The notes under the pieces: generated by a model
What the model was told of the DNA's origin: nothing
Databases searched by the model: none
What the model saw: the letters and a program-made list of their open reading frames with translations, nothing else
Position numbers and translations under genes: made by a program
Shown here: one piece after another, positions 9,336-19,245 of the stretch
Numbering within the stretch: position 1 is the first letter of the stretch
Layout: every line of letters starts with the position of its first letter
Assembly: GCA_003427395.1 (NCBI GenBank)
Contig: BFEA01000608.1
Span: 323,847 to 348,468 of the forward strand
Direction: 5' to 3'
Length of the DNA stretch: 24,622 bases
Source: Chara braunii
Lineage: Eukaryota; Streptophyta; Charophyceae; Charales; Characeae

Positions 9336-10160
9336 CCGACAGATGGCTCCACGAGGAAGTTAGTAGTTAGATTTAGTTTCATTTTCTTTCCTTTTTTTTT
9401 TTTTTTTTTCCACCTACCTTTATGAAGGTTTATTCCTTTCTTTTTTTTCTGTTTTATTTATCTCTTTAAATTCTACCCTTTCTCAATATGAAACTCATGA
9501 GCATACTCAAATGAATCTAACCTGCTATCGGGGGTGGATTCGTTCGAGCCATGACTACCTGGAGTCAAGAGCTCGTTGGTCCTACCGGGGCATCACGGAT
9601 CACTATCGAGGAGCCAAATCGAGTTGGCTACCACGGAGCAGGGAGAGGTAGCGCCCGCGAGCTANCAGATCGCCAGGAAGAGCAGAGCGTGAGCGGGGAC
9701 GATCGCGACATGGAGGAGAAGGGAAAACACACGCGAAGGAAGGAAGGTGGCCGCGCGGACAACCGACAGTCAACGAACGCACGGGGAGGAGCAGAGAGAT
9801 TGCATGGTGAAAGTTGCGAGGTGGCAGTGAGCAGAAGAAGAAGGGAGGAGGAATGCAATGAAGTAGGAGGAGGAGAAGAAGGAGAAAAAGGAGAGGGAGA
9901 AAGGGCGCGGATGCGAGGGAGAAAGCGTGCATGAGGGAGATAGAAAATGAGAGCGGGAAGGCAGCGAGGAGGAGAAACGACGAAGGGGATGAGGGAGAAG
10001 GCGACCGTGAGAATGAATTTAAAAGGGAACGCGCGGAGGAAGGAGGAGAATGCATGATCGATGGAGGTAGCAACGGAAAAGGGGAATAGCAACATAGTAG
10101 AGGGAAAAGAAGAAGAAGGTGGTAGAAGAGGATCGCGAGGCGGAAGAAGAAAACGCGCAG

Positions 10161-10210
<50 letters not shown>

Positions 10211-10306
10211 GGGGTAAGGGGGACTCACCTAGCCGTGCAGTCGATGCCGGGGGCCGTCTAACACTGTCCGGCAGACAACGACGACGACGACGTGAGAGAG
10301 AAACAT
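9336..10306. other. Purine-rich, gene-free region with A45 tract
   Basis: After a T-rich patch (9380-9480) the + strand is rich in GA, GAG and GAAGAAG words from about 9690 to 10160. It contains A45 at 10161-10205. One ambiguous base (N) is at 9665. Open frames here encode only Arg/Glu/Gly-rich or, antisense, Ser/Pro/Leu-rich low-complexity peptides. I see no gene. Confidence 0.65.
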
Positions 10307-10985
10307 GTAAGTCTCATATCTCGCGGTTCACTCCGCGACACTATCAGCGACAAAACGAGCAAAATAAATAAATTAGTAAAGTGAATGAACCTAATGCTAG
10401 AACAGGGAAGGATACATTCCTACAAAGGTGTGAGTTTCAATGTAAGTGTGTGTTGCGCGATGAACTTTATGTTATTTTCATCGATAGGATTAGCAAAATC
10501 AGATGAATCTACAGTGGATACATGGAAGTATACACTGCCTGATTGGAGGCGAGGTATATGTGTGCGTGTGTTTGTGTGTGAGAGAGAGAGAGCGGGTTGT
10601 GATGAGAAAGGACGGCAGACGGAGTGAAATGAGGGAGATGGTGCGAGGGCAACGCATTCAAAGCAAAATGTGAGTGCGACTAATCGAAGGTGGAGACGTG
10701 TGTGCATAAGAGGAAGGTGATTGTGCGGGGTAGGAGTTGCGCGAAGGAGAAAGATAGTTGCGCTGACCAAAGAGAGGTAGCAAAGTACAGGGAGGAAGGA
10801 AAAGAAAGGCGCAAGGAGTAACTAGCTGACGACAGCGACAAGGTAGGTAAGTCTCCAATCGCGCAGCTCACTGTATGGTGGTTCCATCGATGGGATGAGC
10901 AAAATCGAATCAATTCACCGCTAGCGCACGAAAATTTACACCATTACTATATGCATGTTTGTGTGTTTTTGCGTGTGTATGTGCG
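10307..10985. repeat. Duplicated non-coding module (two diverged copies)
   Basis: Copy A (10307-10590) and copy B (10847-10985) share, in order: GTAAGTCTC followed by a CGCG-containing CACT segment, a CATCGATRGGATKAGCAAAATC segment with a following GAATC, a TACAC segment, and a final GT-rich microsatellite. Copy A has extra sequence between the first two blocks. Between the copies is another purine-rich stretch. Function is unknown; an old duplicated repeat is the simplest reading. Confidence 0.5.
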
Positions 10986-10989
10986 TGTG

Positions 10990-11859
10990 CATCTCGCAGC
11001 CGACGTCATGGTACCTTCGTCGATAGGAAGACTCATTCTCATCTCATCGTTGTCGACAAAGTAGCTGATAGGGGCACTAACGATCGGATTATCTTCAATG
11101 TCGGTCGTCATGCCTTTGAGGTCGGAGTTATTCCCTTCATGACCGTGCACTTGAGTGTTTGTATGATTCTCCTCACGATCACGCTCGTTGAATTCGAAAT
11201 CGAAGGCTGAGTTAGTTCACGAAGCATGATAACCTCCTTCGGGTTCGTATCCTGCATCACAGTCAAGACCACGAGTGAACCTGGTTGAGGTGTCAACTAG
11301 GTACATGGGGAGGAAGAAAAAAGAGATGAGAGAAGCAGAAGATGAAGAAGAGAAGGAGAAGATAAGGGAGAACGCAGAGGAGTGAACGCGCGGGTAGAGA
11401 CTACCAAGGCAGGCACGTGGAGAGGAATACGTAACTGCAGCAAGTAGAGCGAAGCGAAGGGGCAACGCAAGTTGAGGAGGCGTGCGAAAGAAGAAGCAGA
11501 AGAAGGAAGGGGGAAAGGGCATTGAGTTTGTGGCACGTACCTAGCGTAACGTGGGGGAACGGGCTGTGAACCAGTGGGTTTCTTGTTTCCTTTTACATTG
11601 TAGGAACTTGGGCCATATTGGAGGTCAGGCGCGGTTAGGCAGAGGGAGAGTGCTCAGACTCCTCGTGCAAAGTTCCGACAATCGTGGTATGTGCGTGTAT
11701 ATGTGAGTGTGTGTATGTAAGTAAGAAAAGGGAAAGGAAAACACTTATGTGGTCGCCCATCGGTCATGGTCGCTGCGGACTGTAGTCGGGCGACCAACCA
11801 GAATACCACGGGCCTTATTCAGACGGTATTGAACCGAAAAGGGGTAGGTAGTATATATT
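10990..11859. other. Gene-free stretch
   Basis: About 11010-11300 is of average composition with open frames on both strands, but I recognise no domain in them. About 11310-11520 is again purine-rich. 11695-11730 is GT-rich. No gene can be supported. Confidence 0.5.
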
Positions 11860-11940
11860 TTTTATTATTATAATTATAATTATTATTATAATAATAATAA
11901 TAATAATAATAATAATTATTATTATATTGTTATTATTGAA
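11860..11940. repeat. ATT/AAT microsatellite with internal inverted symmetry
   Basis: Runs of TTA/TTAT pass into a run of AAT repeats and back to ATT. The two halves are therefore complementary and could fold into a long AT hairpin or cruciform. No coding potential. Confidence 0.9.
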
Positions 11941-12074
11941 AGACCTTCCACGATTCAAACCCCAAATTCGGATCTCAGGGTCAGAGGCCTGGACAAGAGA
12001 GGTCGAGTTCGTCAAATTCAGAAAAGTCACAGTCGGGTACCTCAGCAGTCCAGTTCAACAGGCACCCAACAAGC

Positions 12075-12245
12075 AGTCACATCTTAGGGGTAAGAGCCAC
12101 GTCTCATATTGAAAAGTCATATTGAAGAGTCACATCCCACGAGTAGAAGGGTAGTCCCACAAGCAAGAGTCGTGTCCCAGAGACAGGAGTCACATCCCGT
12201 AGTCAAAAGTCATATTCACAAGTGAAAAGTCATGTCTCAAAGGCC
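12075..12245. repeat. 20-bp minisatellite (AGTCACATCCC-type units)
   Basis: Units of 20 bp begin with AGTC or AGCC at 12075, 12095, 12115 (short, 13 bp), 12128 (a 40-bp double unit), 12168, 12188, 12208 and 12228. The consensus is near AGTCACATCCC followed by a variable AGT-AAA half. The regular 20-bp register over most of the array shows a true tandem origin. Confidence 0.8.
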
Positions 12246-12270
12246 CAAGAAGCAGCAGACCTTTGAACGA

Positions 12271-12623
12271 CCATTTCGTCAAAATGGACATATATTATTT
12301 TTTGAGCGAAATTGCAACCGAGTTTTCTGGCCGAAAACTCGTCAAAATTTGTTGTTCCTGAGGGTCCAGCATTTTACAAAGGGTCCAGCATTTTACAAAC
12401 GTTGGACCCCCTGGTTGTACATGGACCTAGCTTGAGACCAGGCACCGCCAGGCAGGACTACCGGGAGGTACCTGGTCTCAAGCTAGATCCATGTACAGCC
12501 AGGGGGTCCAGCGTTTTACAAACGCCAGACCCTCAGGAACAACAAATTTTGACGAGTTTTAGGCAAAAAAACTCGGTTTCAATTTCGTTCAAAAAATAAA
12601 AGATGTCCATTTTGACGAAATGG
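12271..12623. repeat. 353-bp foldback (inverted repeat) element
   Basis: Two arms of about 160-165 bp are near-complementary around a loop of about 27 nt centred near 12456. Outer arms begin CCATTTCGTCAAAATGG (12271) and end with its complement at 12623. Each arm also contains its own palindrome: GGGTCCAGC...GGACCC at 12381-12409 on the left and 12504-12532 on the right. The left arm carries an extra 19-bp copy of the first half (12362-12380). This is the form of a foldback/MITE-like element or hairpin locus. Near-identical 15-16-bp words (AGGCCCAAGAAGCAG) lie at 12241-12255 and 12706-12721 but do not abut the arms. Confidence 0.85.
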
Positions 12624-12896
12624 CAGTTTTTGGAAATTTGGAAAGGTTTCAGGCCTTGATATTCAGAAGCAGACAGGCCGTGGGGATGTGGTACCGGAAC
12701 CCGTCAGGCCCCAAGAAGCAGAGGCTGGCACGAGTTGAAATGCAGGTCAAGACTACAAAAAGATTGCCCAGCCTCCCATTCAGGCAGATTGCTCATTCGC
12801 AAGAAGTACGGAAGTGTTGTTGCGCTGTAGTGAAGGGCAAAGCGCTGAAGCCAGAGGGATGCGTAGAGGGAGAGAGAGAAAGGGGTGGAAACGAGA

Positions 12897-12897
12897 G

Positions 12898-12933
<36 letters not shown>

Positions 12934-13760
12934 AACAGACAGACAGGGAAACAATGTGACACACACAGTCACACACGCACGGGCACACAATGAAAACACA
13001 CACAGACACAGTAAAACACACACACAGATATTGTGACACACACGGTCACAAAGACACGCACACACACCAGACATACACAGGTACAATGAAATACACACAT
13101 ACACAATGTGACACGCACACAGACACTATGATACAGTGGCATACACTTTGACACGCACACAAACACAGTAAAACATATTGTCGCACTGACACAGACATAG
13201 CGTCACACACACATACAATGTGATCCACACACAGAGATAGTGAAAACGAACAGTCACACTGAGACAGATACGCATACACTGTGAAAAACGCATAGTCACA
13301 AAGATACACAAGTGACATAGGGACTTGATGACACACACACACAGAAATACACGCAAACAGGGAAACACACACAGACACAAAGACACACACTGAGAGACAT
13401 ACATAGTGAAACCACATAGACACAGAAACACACGCAGACACGGAAACACACACAGACACAAAGACACACACTTAGAGACATATACAGTGAAACCACACAG
13501 ACCCACAGGAACACAGATACACAGGAACATACAGTGCACATGAATAGACACATACACTTTGACAGACAGACACGGTGGAACAGACGGTGACACTGTGACA
13601 CACACAGTGAACCACACAGATACACAGTGCACTATGGCATACATACACAACGATGCAGTGACGCACTCAGAGACACAGTGACATAGGCACACGACCACTG
13701 TGACATACACAGAGACACACAGCGCACTGTGACACACACGAAGAAAGACGCATACATCGA
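12897..13760. repeat. GACA/CA-rich simple and minisatellite array
   Basis: A (GACA)n tract (12897-12945) passes into about 800 bp of CACACA, GACACA and AGTGACAC words. Inside it is a clear 81-bp tandem duplication (13349-13429 and 13430-13510). Long frames read antisense through it encode Cys/Val/Ser-rich repeats and are artefacts of the composition. Confidence 0.85.
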
Positions 13761-14689
13761 GAGTTAGACAGAGCAAGAGAAAGAGAAAGAAAGAAAGAGA
13801 TACGTACCTGGTCTGTGAAAGGTCGACTACGGTATTGACGTCATACATAGTGGTCTTCAAAGTCGAAGTGAGCTTGTTGCGAGAATGCAGCTGTAGAAGT
13901 ATAGGCAAGTAGTGTAGGTTGGGCGCGCGGTGCAAGATAGGGAGGAGCGACGTTGGATACCGTGTTGGTGTGGTATGAGGACATGAACATTCGCTCAAGA
14001 GTTCATTGTATTGTTGCTACTTGGATGGAATATCGGTACATTTGTGTTCTCTGCTTTTACCTGACTACTTGGATATCTGTGTGACTTCGTAATTTGTTTT
14101 TCAGTATATTGTTCTCACTCATATTCCTTGCATATTTGTCTTTCATATTTTTATTTATTTATTTGTTTATTTCTATTTCGTTTTCTTATTCACCGATTAT
14201 AGCGATGAGTTGGCCAAAATCCGATGTGTCACGGGTAAGCGGTGCTGTCCGCAGCCAATTGGGGTGAGCGGGGTGTAGTGCACAACGAATCAAGCGAACG
14301 GATATTGTGCGCAGCCAATCGAGTAAGACAATGCGGTGCGCAATTCATCTGCCATGATCTGACAGAAAGGGACTGGGTATGACTAACTGTTGCTGAAAAA
14401 CATAGCGAGAACGAGAAGTTCCGTGAAACTGTCTCGCTATGTGAGTGGTTTTTTTTGTGGGGATGTGGCCACAAGGGAATCGACTCCATGCAATCTTGTC
14501 TTGCTTGATAGAATACCTGACATTGATAAAGTGGGGTTCAAAGTGGATTGAAGGATTGTGCGTGCTATTGGTCAAAGCACTATGAAAATTGACAGCATCA
14601 ACTAACTTTTGCCCTACAGTTGACTAAAGTCTGCATCTTCTCAAAGTCCTAAACTAACACAGTTCGGAGATCAGGCGGAAGGCTTTTAA
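13761..14689. other. Gene-free stretch with one compact hairpin
   Basis: No coding domain is visible. 14090-14200 is T-rich. Two AGCCAAT words occur about 61 bp apart (near 14250 and 14312) in a weakly repeated GTGCGCAGCCAAT context; these resemble CCAAT boxes but no gene follows. A perfect hairpin lies at 14400-14442. Confidence 0.5.
14400..14442. repeat. 11-bp perfect hairpin with 21-nt loop
   Basis: ACATAGCGAGA (14400-14410) pairs perfectly with TCTCGCTATGT (14432-14442). It stands alone: no T-run follows within 10 nt and no ORF abuts it. It could be a small MITE remnant. Confidence 0.7.
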
Positions 14690-15259
14690 GATGTGGGGCA
14701 CAGGTTTCGTATGGCCTACCCGCATGAACTTAAAAACTTCCGAATGATCCAGGGCTTAAGAAGCGTCAAAAGCAACGACCGAAAACTTGCGAAAGTGATA
14801 GGAGGAGCGAGGCCTTGAGAGGTTTGTCCTATCGCTATAATGGCACGGATAAGGAAGGATGGTGATAAGAGAGGCGGGCTCCGAGAAGTCTGCCTTATTA
14901 CCAATCAGTCGTGCATCAACGCAAGTAAGAGATAGGAGGAGCGAGGCCCCGAAAGGCCTGCCCTATTTCAAGAATGGCACGGGTAACGGAGGTGGTAATA
15001 AGAGAAGCGAGACTCCGAGAAGCCTACCTTATTGCCCGTCAGTCGTGCACCAAACGGCGATAGGAGAAGCGAGACCCTATGAGGTCTGCCCTATCACGAC
15101 CAGACGCCTAATAAGATAAGGATCCTGTATGATCTACCCTACTATGACAAATTTATGAAGACCCCGCAAAAAAACTAACTCACTGATATGGTTCATCGTC
15201 TGATTCTGTTGAGGTGGAGGTAGAAGAAATAAGGCCCCGTCTGACCTTTCCTTCTACCT
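14690..15259. repeat. Family of ~37-nt double-stem hairpin repeats
   Basis: At least six units have the same architecture: outer stem of 6-7 bp, an unpaired 5' purine strand (often GARRAGCGAG), inner stem of 4-6 bp, loop of 4-6 nt. Units are 14690-14726, 14797-14833, 14864-14900, 14931-14967, 14997-15033 and 15059-15095, all 36-37 nt. A shortened unit lies at about 15115-15142 and a longer one, with a 9-bp outer stem, at 15218-15259. From 14797 the spacing is 67, 67, 66 and 62 bp, and flanking words (AATGGCACGG; CAGTCGTGCA) alternate, giving a ~133-bp dimer. Stem sequences differ between units but stay paired. Function unknown. Confidence 0.8.
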
Positions 15260-15509
15260 TAATGATCTATTGATTGATGTCAATTTTATGATTCTACTCC
15301 ATATGAGATTGACAAATATTTTGTTTGTGTATGTCTGAAGGGGAAAGTTTGGCGATGTTAGCTCTATACGGAATGTGGCCCCATGTGACCTGTCCTGCTA
15401 CCTTAACCTATTGATTGATGTCAATTTTATGATTCTACTTCAGATGAGATTGACAAATATTTTGTCTGTGTATGTCTGAAGGGAAAAGTTTGGCGATGTT
15501 AGCTCTATA
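15226..15509. repeat. 144-bp tandem duplication
   Basis: 15226-15369 and 15370-15509 are two nearly identical copies. Over the last ~110 bp (from CTATTGATTGATGTC to GCTCTATAC) only a few bases differ. The first ~35 bp (GGCCCCRTSTGACC...CTACCTT) are more diverged and overlap the last hairpin unit of the preceding family. No coding potential. Confidence 0.9.
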
Positions 15510-17260
15510 CTTTTCTTATTTTAGACGACAATCTCTAGATTGGTCTGATAAGAAGTTAGTGAGGCTACATAGAGGGAGTTATGTCGATGTAGTATTATTC
15601 CCAACTAAAATGAAGTTCACTATATTGAACTTCAAATAGGGTCATATCGATAGCAAAGAGGTGTTGAGACCATGTGAACCTGTGTGTGATTACATGTCAT
15701 CTTAACCAAAAAGACTCCTTATGAGTCTATACAAGACAACATGTTGTTGCCTTATAGTAACAGGTTGGTTCGCCAACTCAACCCTCACTCACCCTCGACA
15801 CCCACACTTGGCATCGACCCTTTGCAATGAAAGACATTTCTGAATTTTGGGTCATTGTCTAAATGGTCTGTGTTTGGTCAAAAGGGTTCCTTGAAATGAC
15901 TAAAGTCAGATATGGTTGAATGACTAAGTCGAAAAGGGGATGTCTTACTGAAAGTTTGAAAGTGTAAGTGTAATGTGGGTAGAAGTAAATAAAAGGTTGA
16001 CTCCGTCAGAATTGTGTAATGTGATTGACTCTTGTCTGCAGGTCGGTAAAACGACCAGCCACGCCATTCATTGCAACCCATTGTGAAACTTACGTTATCT
16101 TGGGCCTTGATTTAGATGTTTATCAACACGGGATTTATACATTTGCTTTGAGTACCCAGCCTTGCGGGTTTCCCTGATGTTAAGCAGATTAGGATTATTG
16201 CTAAGGCTAGCCTTATTGATTTCATGTTCATTCATCTATACATGTTTTAAAGGTCAATGAACTATGTTTTTCTTAATGAATTCAAACTATGTGAAAATGA
16301 GTGTACATGATTTCATTTCATATGTATGTATGATATGACAAAATGTTTTCATAAAAAAATATGTTGAATGAACTTAATCACTAGGTAGGATAAGGTATAT
16401 GTCTTACGAGCGACCCCTGATAATTCAAGTATTGAGGAGATCCTGCTTCGGAAAAGGCGTTTGTTGTGAGTCATACATATTGAAACTATTTCTAGGTAAA
16501 GTTTAGTATGCGCGAACGTTCGTCATTCGAGTAAACCTGATTTGTAAGTCGGCACGGGAGATCAGCACCCTGATGCCCGACACGTATATGGGTCAGTCTT
16601 AGGCGTTCAACCACGCGTGTGCCTATGCTACGGCGATCAAGAAAACGCCCTCGGCTGACCTACCTCTGCGATTGCATGTAAAAGCCTTCGCACGTGGGTC
16701 AGTAGCTCAGCAGGGATACGCCCACCTAAGGGATTGTGACAACTCCTGCAGGTGGAGGTGAGTTGTACCTCGCGGGACCTCTGTCCTATTGCAGGAGCCG
16801 TGAGAGGTATAGCTGGCGCGTACGGTCGGAGTTGGTCTTTCGCTAAAACGCTTCTAAAACTCCTGCGTGATGCGACCATGTGGTCCGACACTGAAAATGC
16901 TTTACGTCTGGGTGTGGGACCGCCGCGTCCGACAACGACCAAATACCCTTATAAGGGTATTTGGTATATTTGGTCCGACAACGGCTATGGTGTTGGCAGA
17001 CCCATCGTGCGTTCCCGCCAGGCGCCCACCATTCGCAGACCATGATCAACGGGCATTCCTAGAACGATCCATGAACAATGCAGGAACACTTGAGGTCCAC
17101 CCCAGGGCCATCTTGGGAGAAATGACCTCGCCGCCATACTGCAGAAACGAATCTCGGACCCAACGTTTGAAAGGACTTCATTTGGAATGGAATCCGTGTG
17201 TGCTATGTGGCAACGCCGCAAAAACAAAGCAATATGGCATCTTCCAGATTGACAAATTGG
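15510..17260. other. Unassigned, gene-free stretch
   Basis: No domain is recognised on either strand. A short palindrome at 15712-15728 (AGACTC / GAGTCT) looks like the inner stem of the hairpin family. A box-A-like word (TAGCTCAGCAGG, about 16702) has no box B. A frame at 16867-17436 (+) is open for 189 codons but crosses both the 28-bp palindrome and the first 92-bp repeat and has no recognisable domain, so I do not call it. Confidence 0.5.
16938..16965. repeat. 28-bp perfect palindrome
   Basis: ACCAAATACCCTTA (16938-16951) is followed directly by its exact complement (16952-16965), with no loop. It is flanked by an 11-bp direct repeat, GTCCGACAACG, at 16928-16938 and 16973-16983. This could be a small palindromic insertion with duplicated flanks, or a dimeric protein site. 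Confidence 0.85.
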
Positions 17261-17269
17261 TCCCCAGGG

Positions 17270-17361
17270 CTGTTCCAAATAAAATAGAAAAAGATAAGAC
17301 CAAAGATAATGCCAGATCACGTAGGAGTGAGTTAGAAAGGTGGGTCGCAGGCCCACACACC
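17270..17361. repeat. 92-bp direct repeat, outer copy
   Basis: About 85 of 92 positions match the copy at 17899-17990, with no gaps (offset exactly 629). It begins CTGTTCCAAATAAAATAG and ends CACACC. It lies outside the recombinase end of the DIRS-like element and may be one half of a split direct repeat terminus. An unrelated dispersed repeat present twice is an alternative. Confidence 0.85.
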
Positions 17362-17898
17362 GCGGAAAAATCGAAGGTGGGAGGGACCGCTTCGCCAAAA
17401 AGGCGAGGAGAACGACTCACTCTCCGTAGGACCTGACCCTTGTGATCCTGCGCAGGTTCGCATATGTGATAAGTGCTGCGAGCGGGCGCAGTTTGGAGGG
17501 CTCAGCTCGGGAAGCAACACAAGCTGTGGTGATAGGCCAGACACCAATAACTTATACCGTTTCTGGCTAAGGCAGCGGTACCACTCGGGTCAGCGAGGCA
17601 GTTCTTCAGCCTGGGTGAGTGTCACGACACTAGATGGAACTCCTTAGATCCTGAGTGGATGACCTGAGAGTCGTTGATTTTCGACAGACGTCCAGATGGT
17701 TGAGGTTGATGTCTTGTGGGGTCGTAGATGCTAACATTGAGTAGATGTGATTGCAGCTCCGGTTCGTCTATCCAAAACGAATGACGATTGGAGTACCAAC
17801 CCGAATAACCGTATGGACTGAACTGAAATTGTTGGGACCGGTAGTTGGAACCATCTTTATTTGCGGTTTTACTTGTCTTGGCACAATGCTCCCTAGGA

Positions 17899-17990
17899 CT
17901 GTTCCAAATAAAATAGAAAAAGATGAGACCAAAGATGATGCCAGATGACGTAGGAGTGAGTAAGAAATGTGGGTCGCGGGCCCTCACACC
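17899..17990. repeat. 92-bp direct repeat, inner copy next to the recombinase
   Basis: Inner partner of the repeat at 17270-17361. It ends 36 bp before the first codon of the open recombinase frame, so it may also hold its leader or promoter. The ~540 bp between the copies contain no recognisable gene. Confidence 0.85.
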
Positions 17991-18026
17991 TCCTAGACCA
18001 ACCCACATCCCTCCATCGTCCCGCAA

Positions 18027-19245
18027 GTGACAGCGTCGTCTTACAGGGAATGGTGGAACGAGCGAATGAGTGATGGCGGTTGGAGGCAGAAGCGAGCGAC
18101 TCCCGCGGTTGAAGGAACGTACACAGCTGGCCTTGAGTGGAGTAGTGCGATAATCAGTGAGTTCGGAGCCGAAAGGCGATGGAAGAGTGAGATGAAGAAG
18201 ATGCTGCTTGCCTTGAATGAATGGCTTGATCGGAATGGAGTTGGAAGAAGTTGCATGAGTTGCTACGACCTTGATATATTGTCCTTCATTAGTAGTCAGT
18301 GGCTTGTTGAAATCGAGAGTCGATGTCGAACTTCTGACGCTGAGGGGTTCCTGATGGCGTCGCCGTCAACAGTTGATGTCGTGGTGAACTGCTTAAGTGG
18401 TTGTTTTTTACTTCTAGGTAGGGAAGGGGTCATATCGGAAGTACAGTTTGCAGAGAGGGGTGATTGAGGAATATGCGCGGCCAATGCAATGGGAGAAGTT
18501 GAAGACAGTGATAAGGTATATACGGGAGGAAGTGAAGGTTATGAAGGGGTATACCGAGACACAAGCTTATCGCGATGGGGGTGCGTTCCTGTATTTGTGG
18601 GAAAGTTGACAGGGATGCGGGGAGGGGTTGAGACTACAATACAGGGAAATTGATTTTGAGCGGGGGGTAATGCATCCTGGGTATACGAAGGCTGATTGGC
18701 AAGGCGAGAGGTTCATGATAAGATTGCGGGATCCAAGGAGTGAAGATAAGACCTTCTTGGGATGGTTGCCTGAGATGATGGCTAGCTATGAGCGTGTGGG
18801 GCGGGATTTACTAAGTGGTTATTTGTTCCGCACGGTGCGCGGGGATGGTCCAATGAGTGGAGGGGGGTTTAATAAGCGGATAGAGAAGTGGTTTGGGGGG
18901 CTTGAAGTGTTTGAGGGGGAGAGTGGACATAACTTTCGTATAGGAGGAGTGCAAGCAGGGATTGAAGAGGGTTGGAGCTTGGGGGAGATGATGCGACAGG
19001 GTACTTGGAGTCAGGTTGGGACATTCATGCGGTATGGTTATGGAATGAGGCACGGGTGGAAACGTAAGAGTGATGGGCAATTAACGGAGGATAAAGATTG
19101 TCGTCAAACTGAGGACTGCAAGATTGGGAACGAGGTTGCTAACTCTGGGACTAGGGAGGCAGGAGAAGGGGGAGACGGGGATGATGAAACGATCGACAAT
19201 GTAGAGGTTGAGAATGTGGGGATACCAAGAAGTCTTCTTGGATGA
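18027..19245 (+). pseudogene. DIRS-type tyrosine recombinase, one frameshift and one stop
   Basis: Catalyses strand exchange to insert the circular DNA copy of a DIRS element. The N-terminal core-binding-like part (18027 to about 18415) and the catalytic part (about 18418-19245) are in different frames; the shift lies near 18411-18425. A TGA at 18607 interrupts the second part. After the break is GEGLRLQYREIDF, like the Arg I box, but the catalytic Arg position reads Gly-Cys. His-x-x-Arg is present (HNFR, His codon 18928-18930), then GTWSQ and the nucleophile region TFMRYGY with Tyr at about 19033-19035. The ~60 residues after the Tyr are acidic and low-complexity and are antisense to the end of pol. 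The start at 18027 (GTG) is only where the frame opens. Confidence 0.82.

Noticed and set aside
9551-10095. Arg/Glu-rich + frame and Ser/Leu-rich - frames
   Set aside because: Purine-strand bias keeps frames open by chance, and one frame contains an N. No recognisable protein.
12704-13998. Long - strand open frames of up to 290 codons
   Set aside because: They run through the CA/GACA repeat and encode Cys/Val/Ser repeats set by base composition. All frames of the strand look alike and no domain is visible.
14245-14325. Promoter with two CCAAT boxes
   Set aside because: The AGCCAAT words are part of a weak direct repeat and no gene lies downstream on either side.
14690-15259. CRISPR-like regular repeats
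   Set aside because: The intervening sequences are themselves repeated, units are hairpins of varying sequence, no cas genes exist, and the context is eukaryotic transposon DNA.
16695-16770. tRNA gene starting at TAGCTCAGCAGG
   Set aside because: There is a box A-like word only. No box B at the right distance and no cloverleaf.
16867-17436. 189-codon + strand frame
   Set aside because: It crosses a perfect palindrome and the first 92-bp repeat, has open antisense partners and no domain. It may be part of an element terminus but cannot be called a gene.
18400-18425. Intron in the recombinase with TTTTTTACTTCTAG as 3' splice site
   Set aside because: No matching donor upstream restores the frame. 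A simple small indel explains the change of frame.
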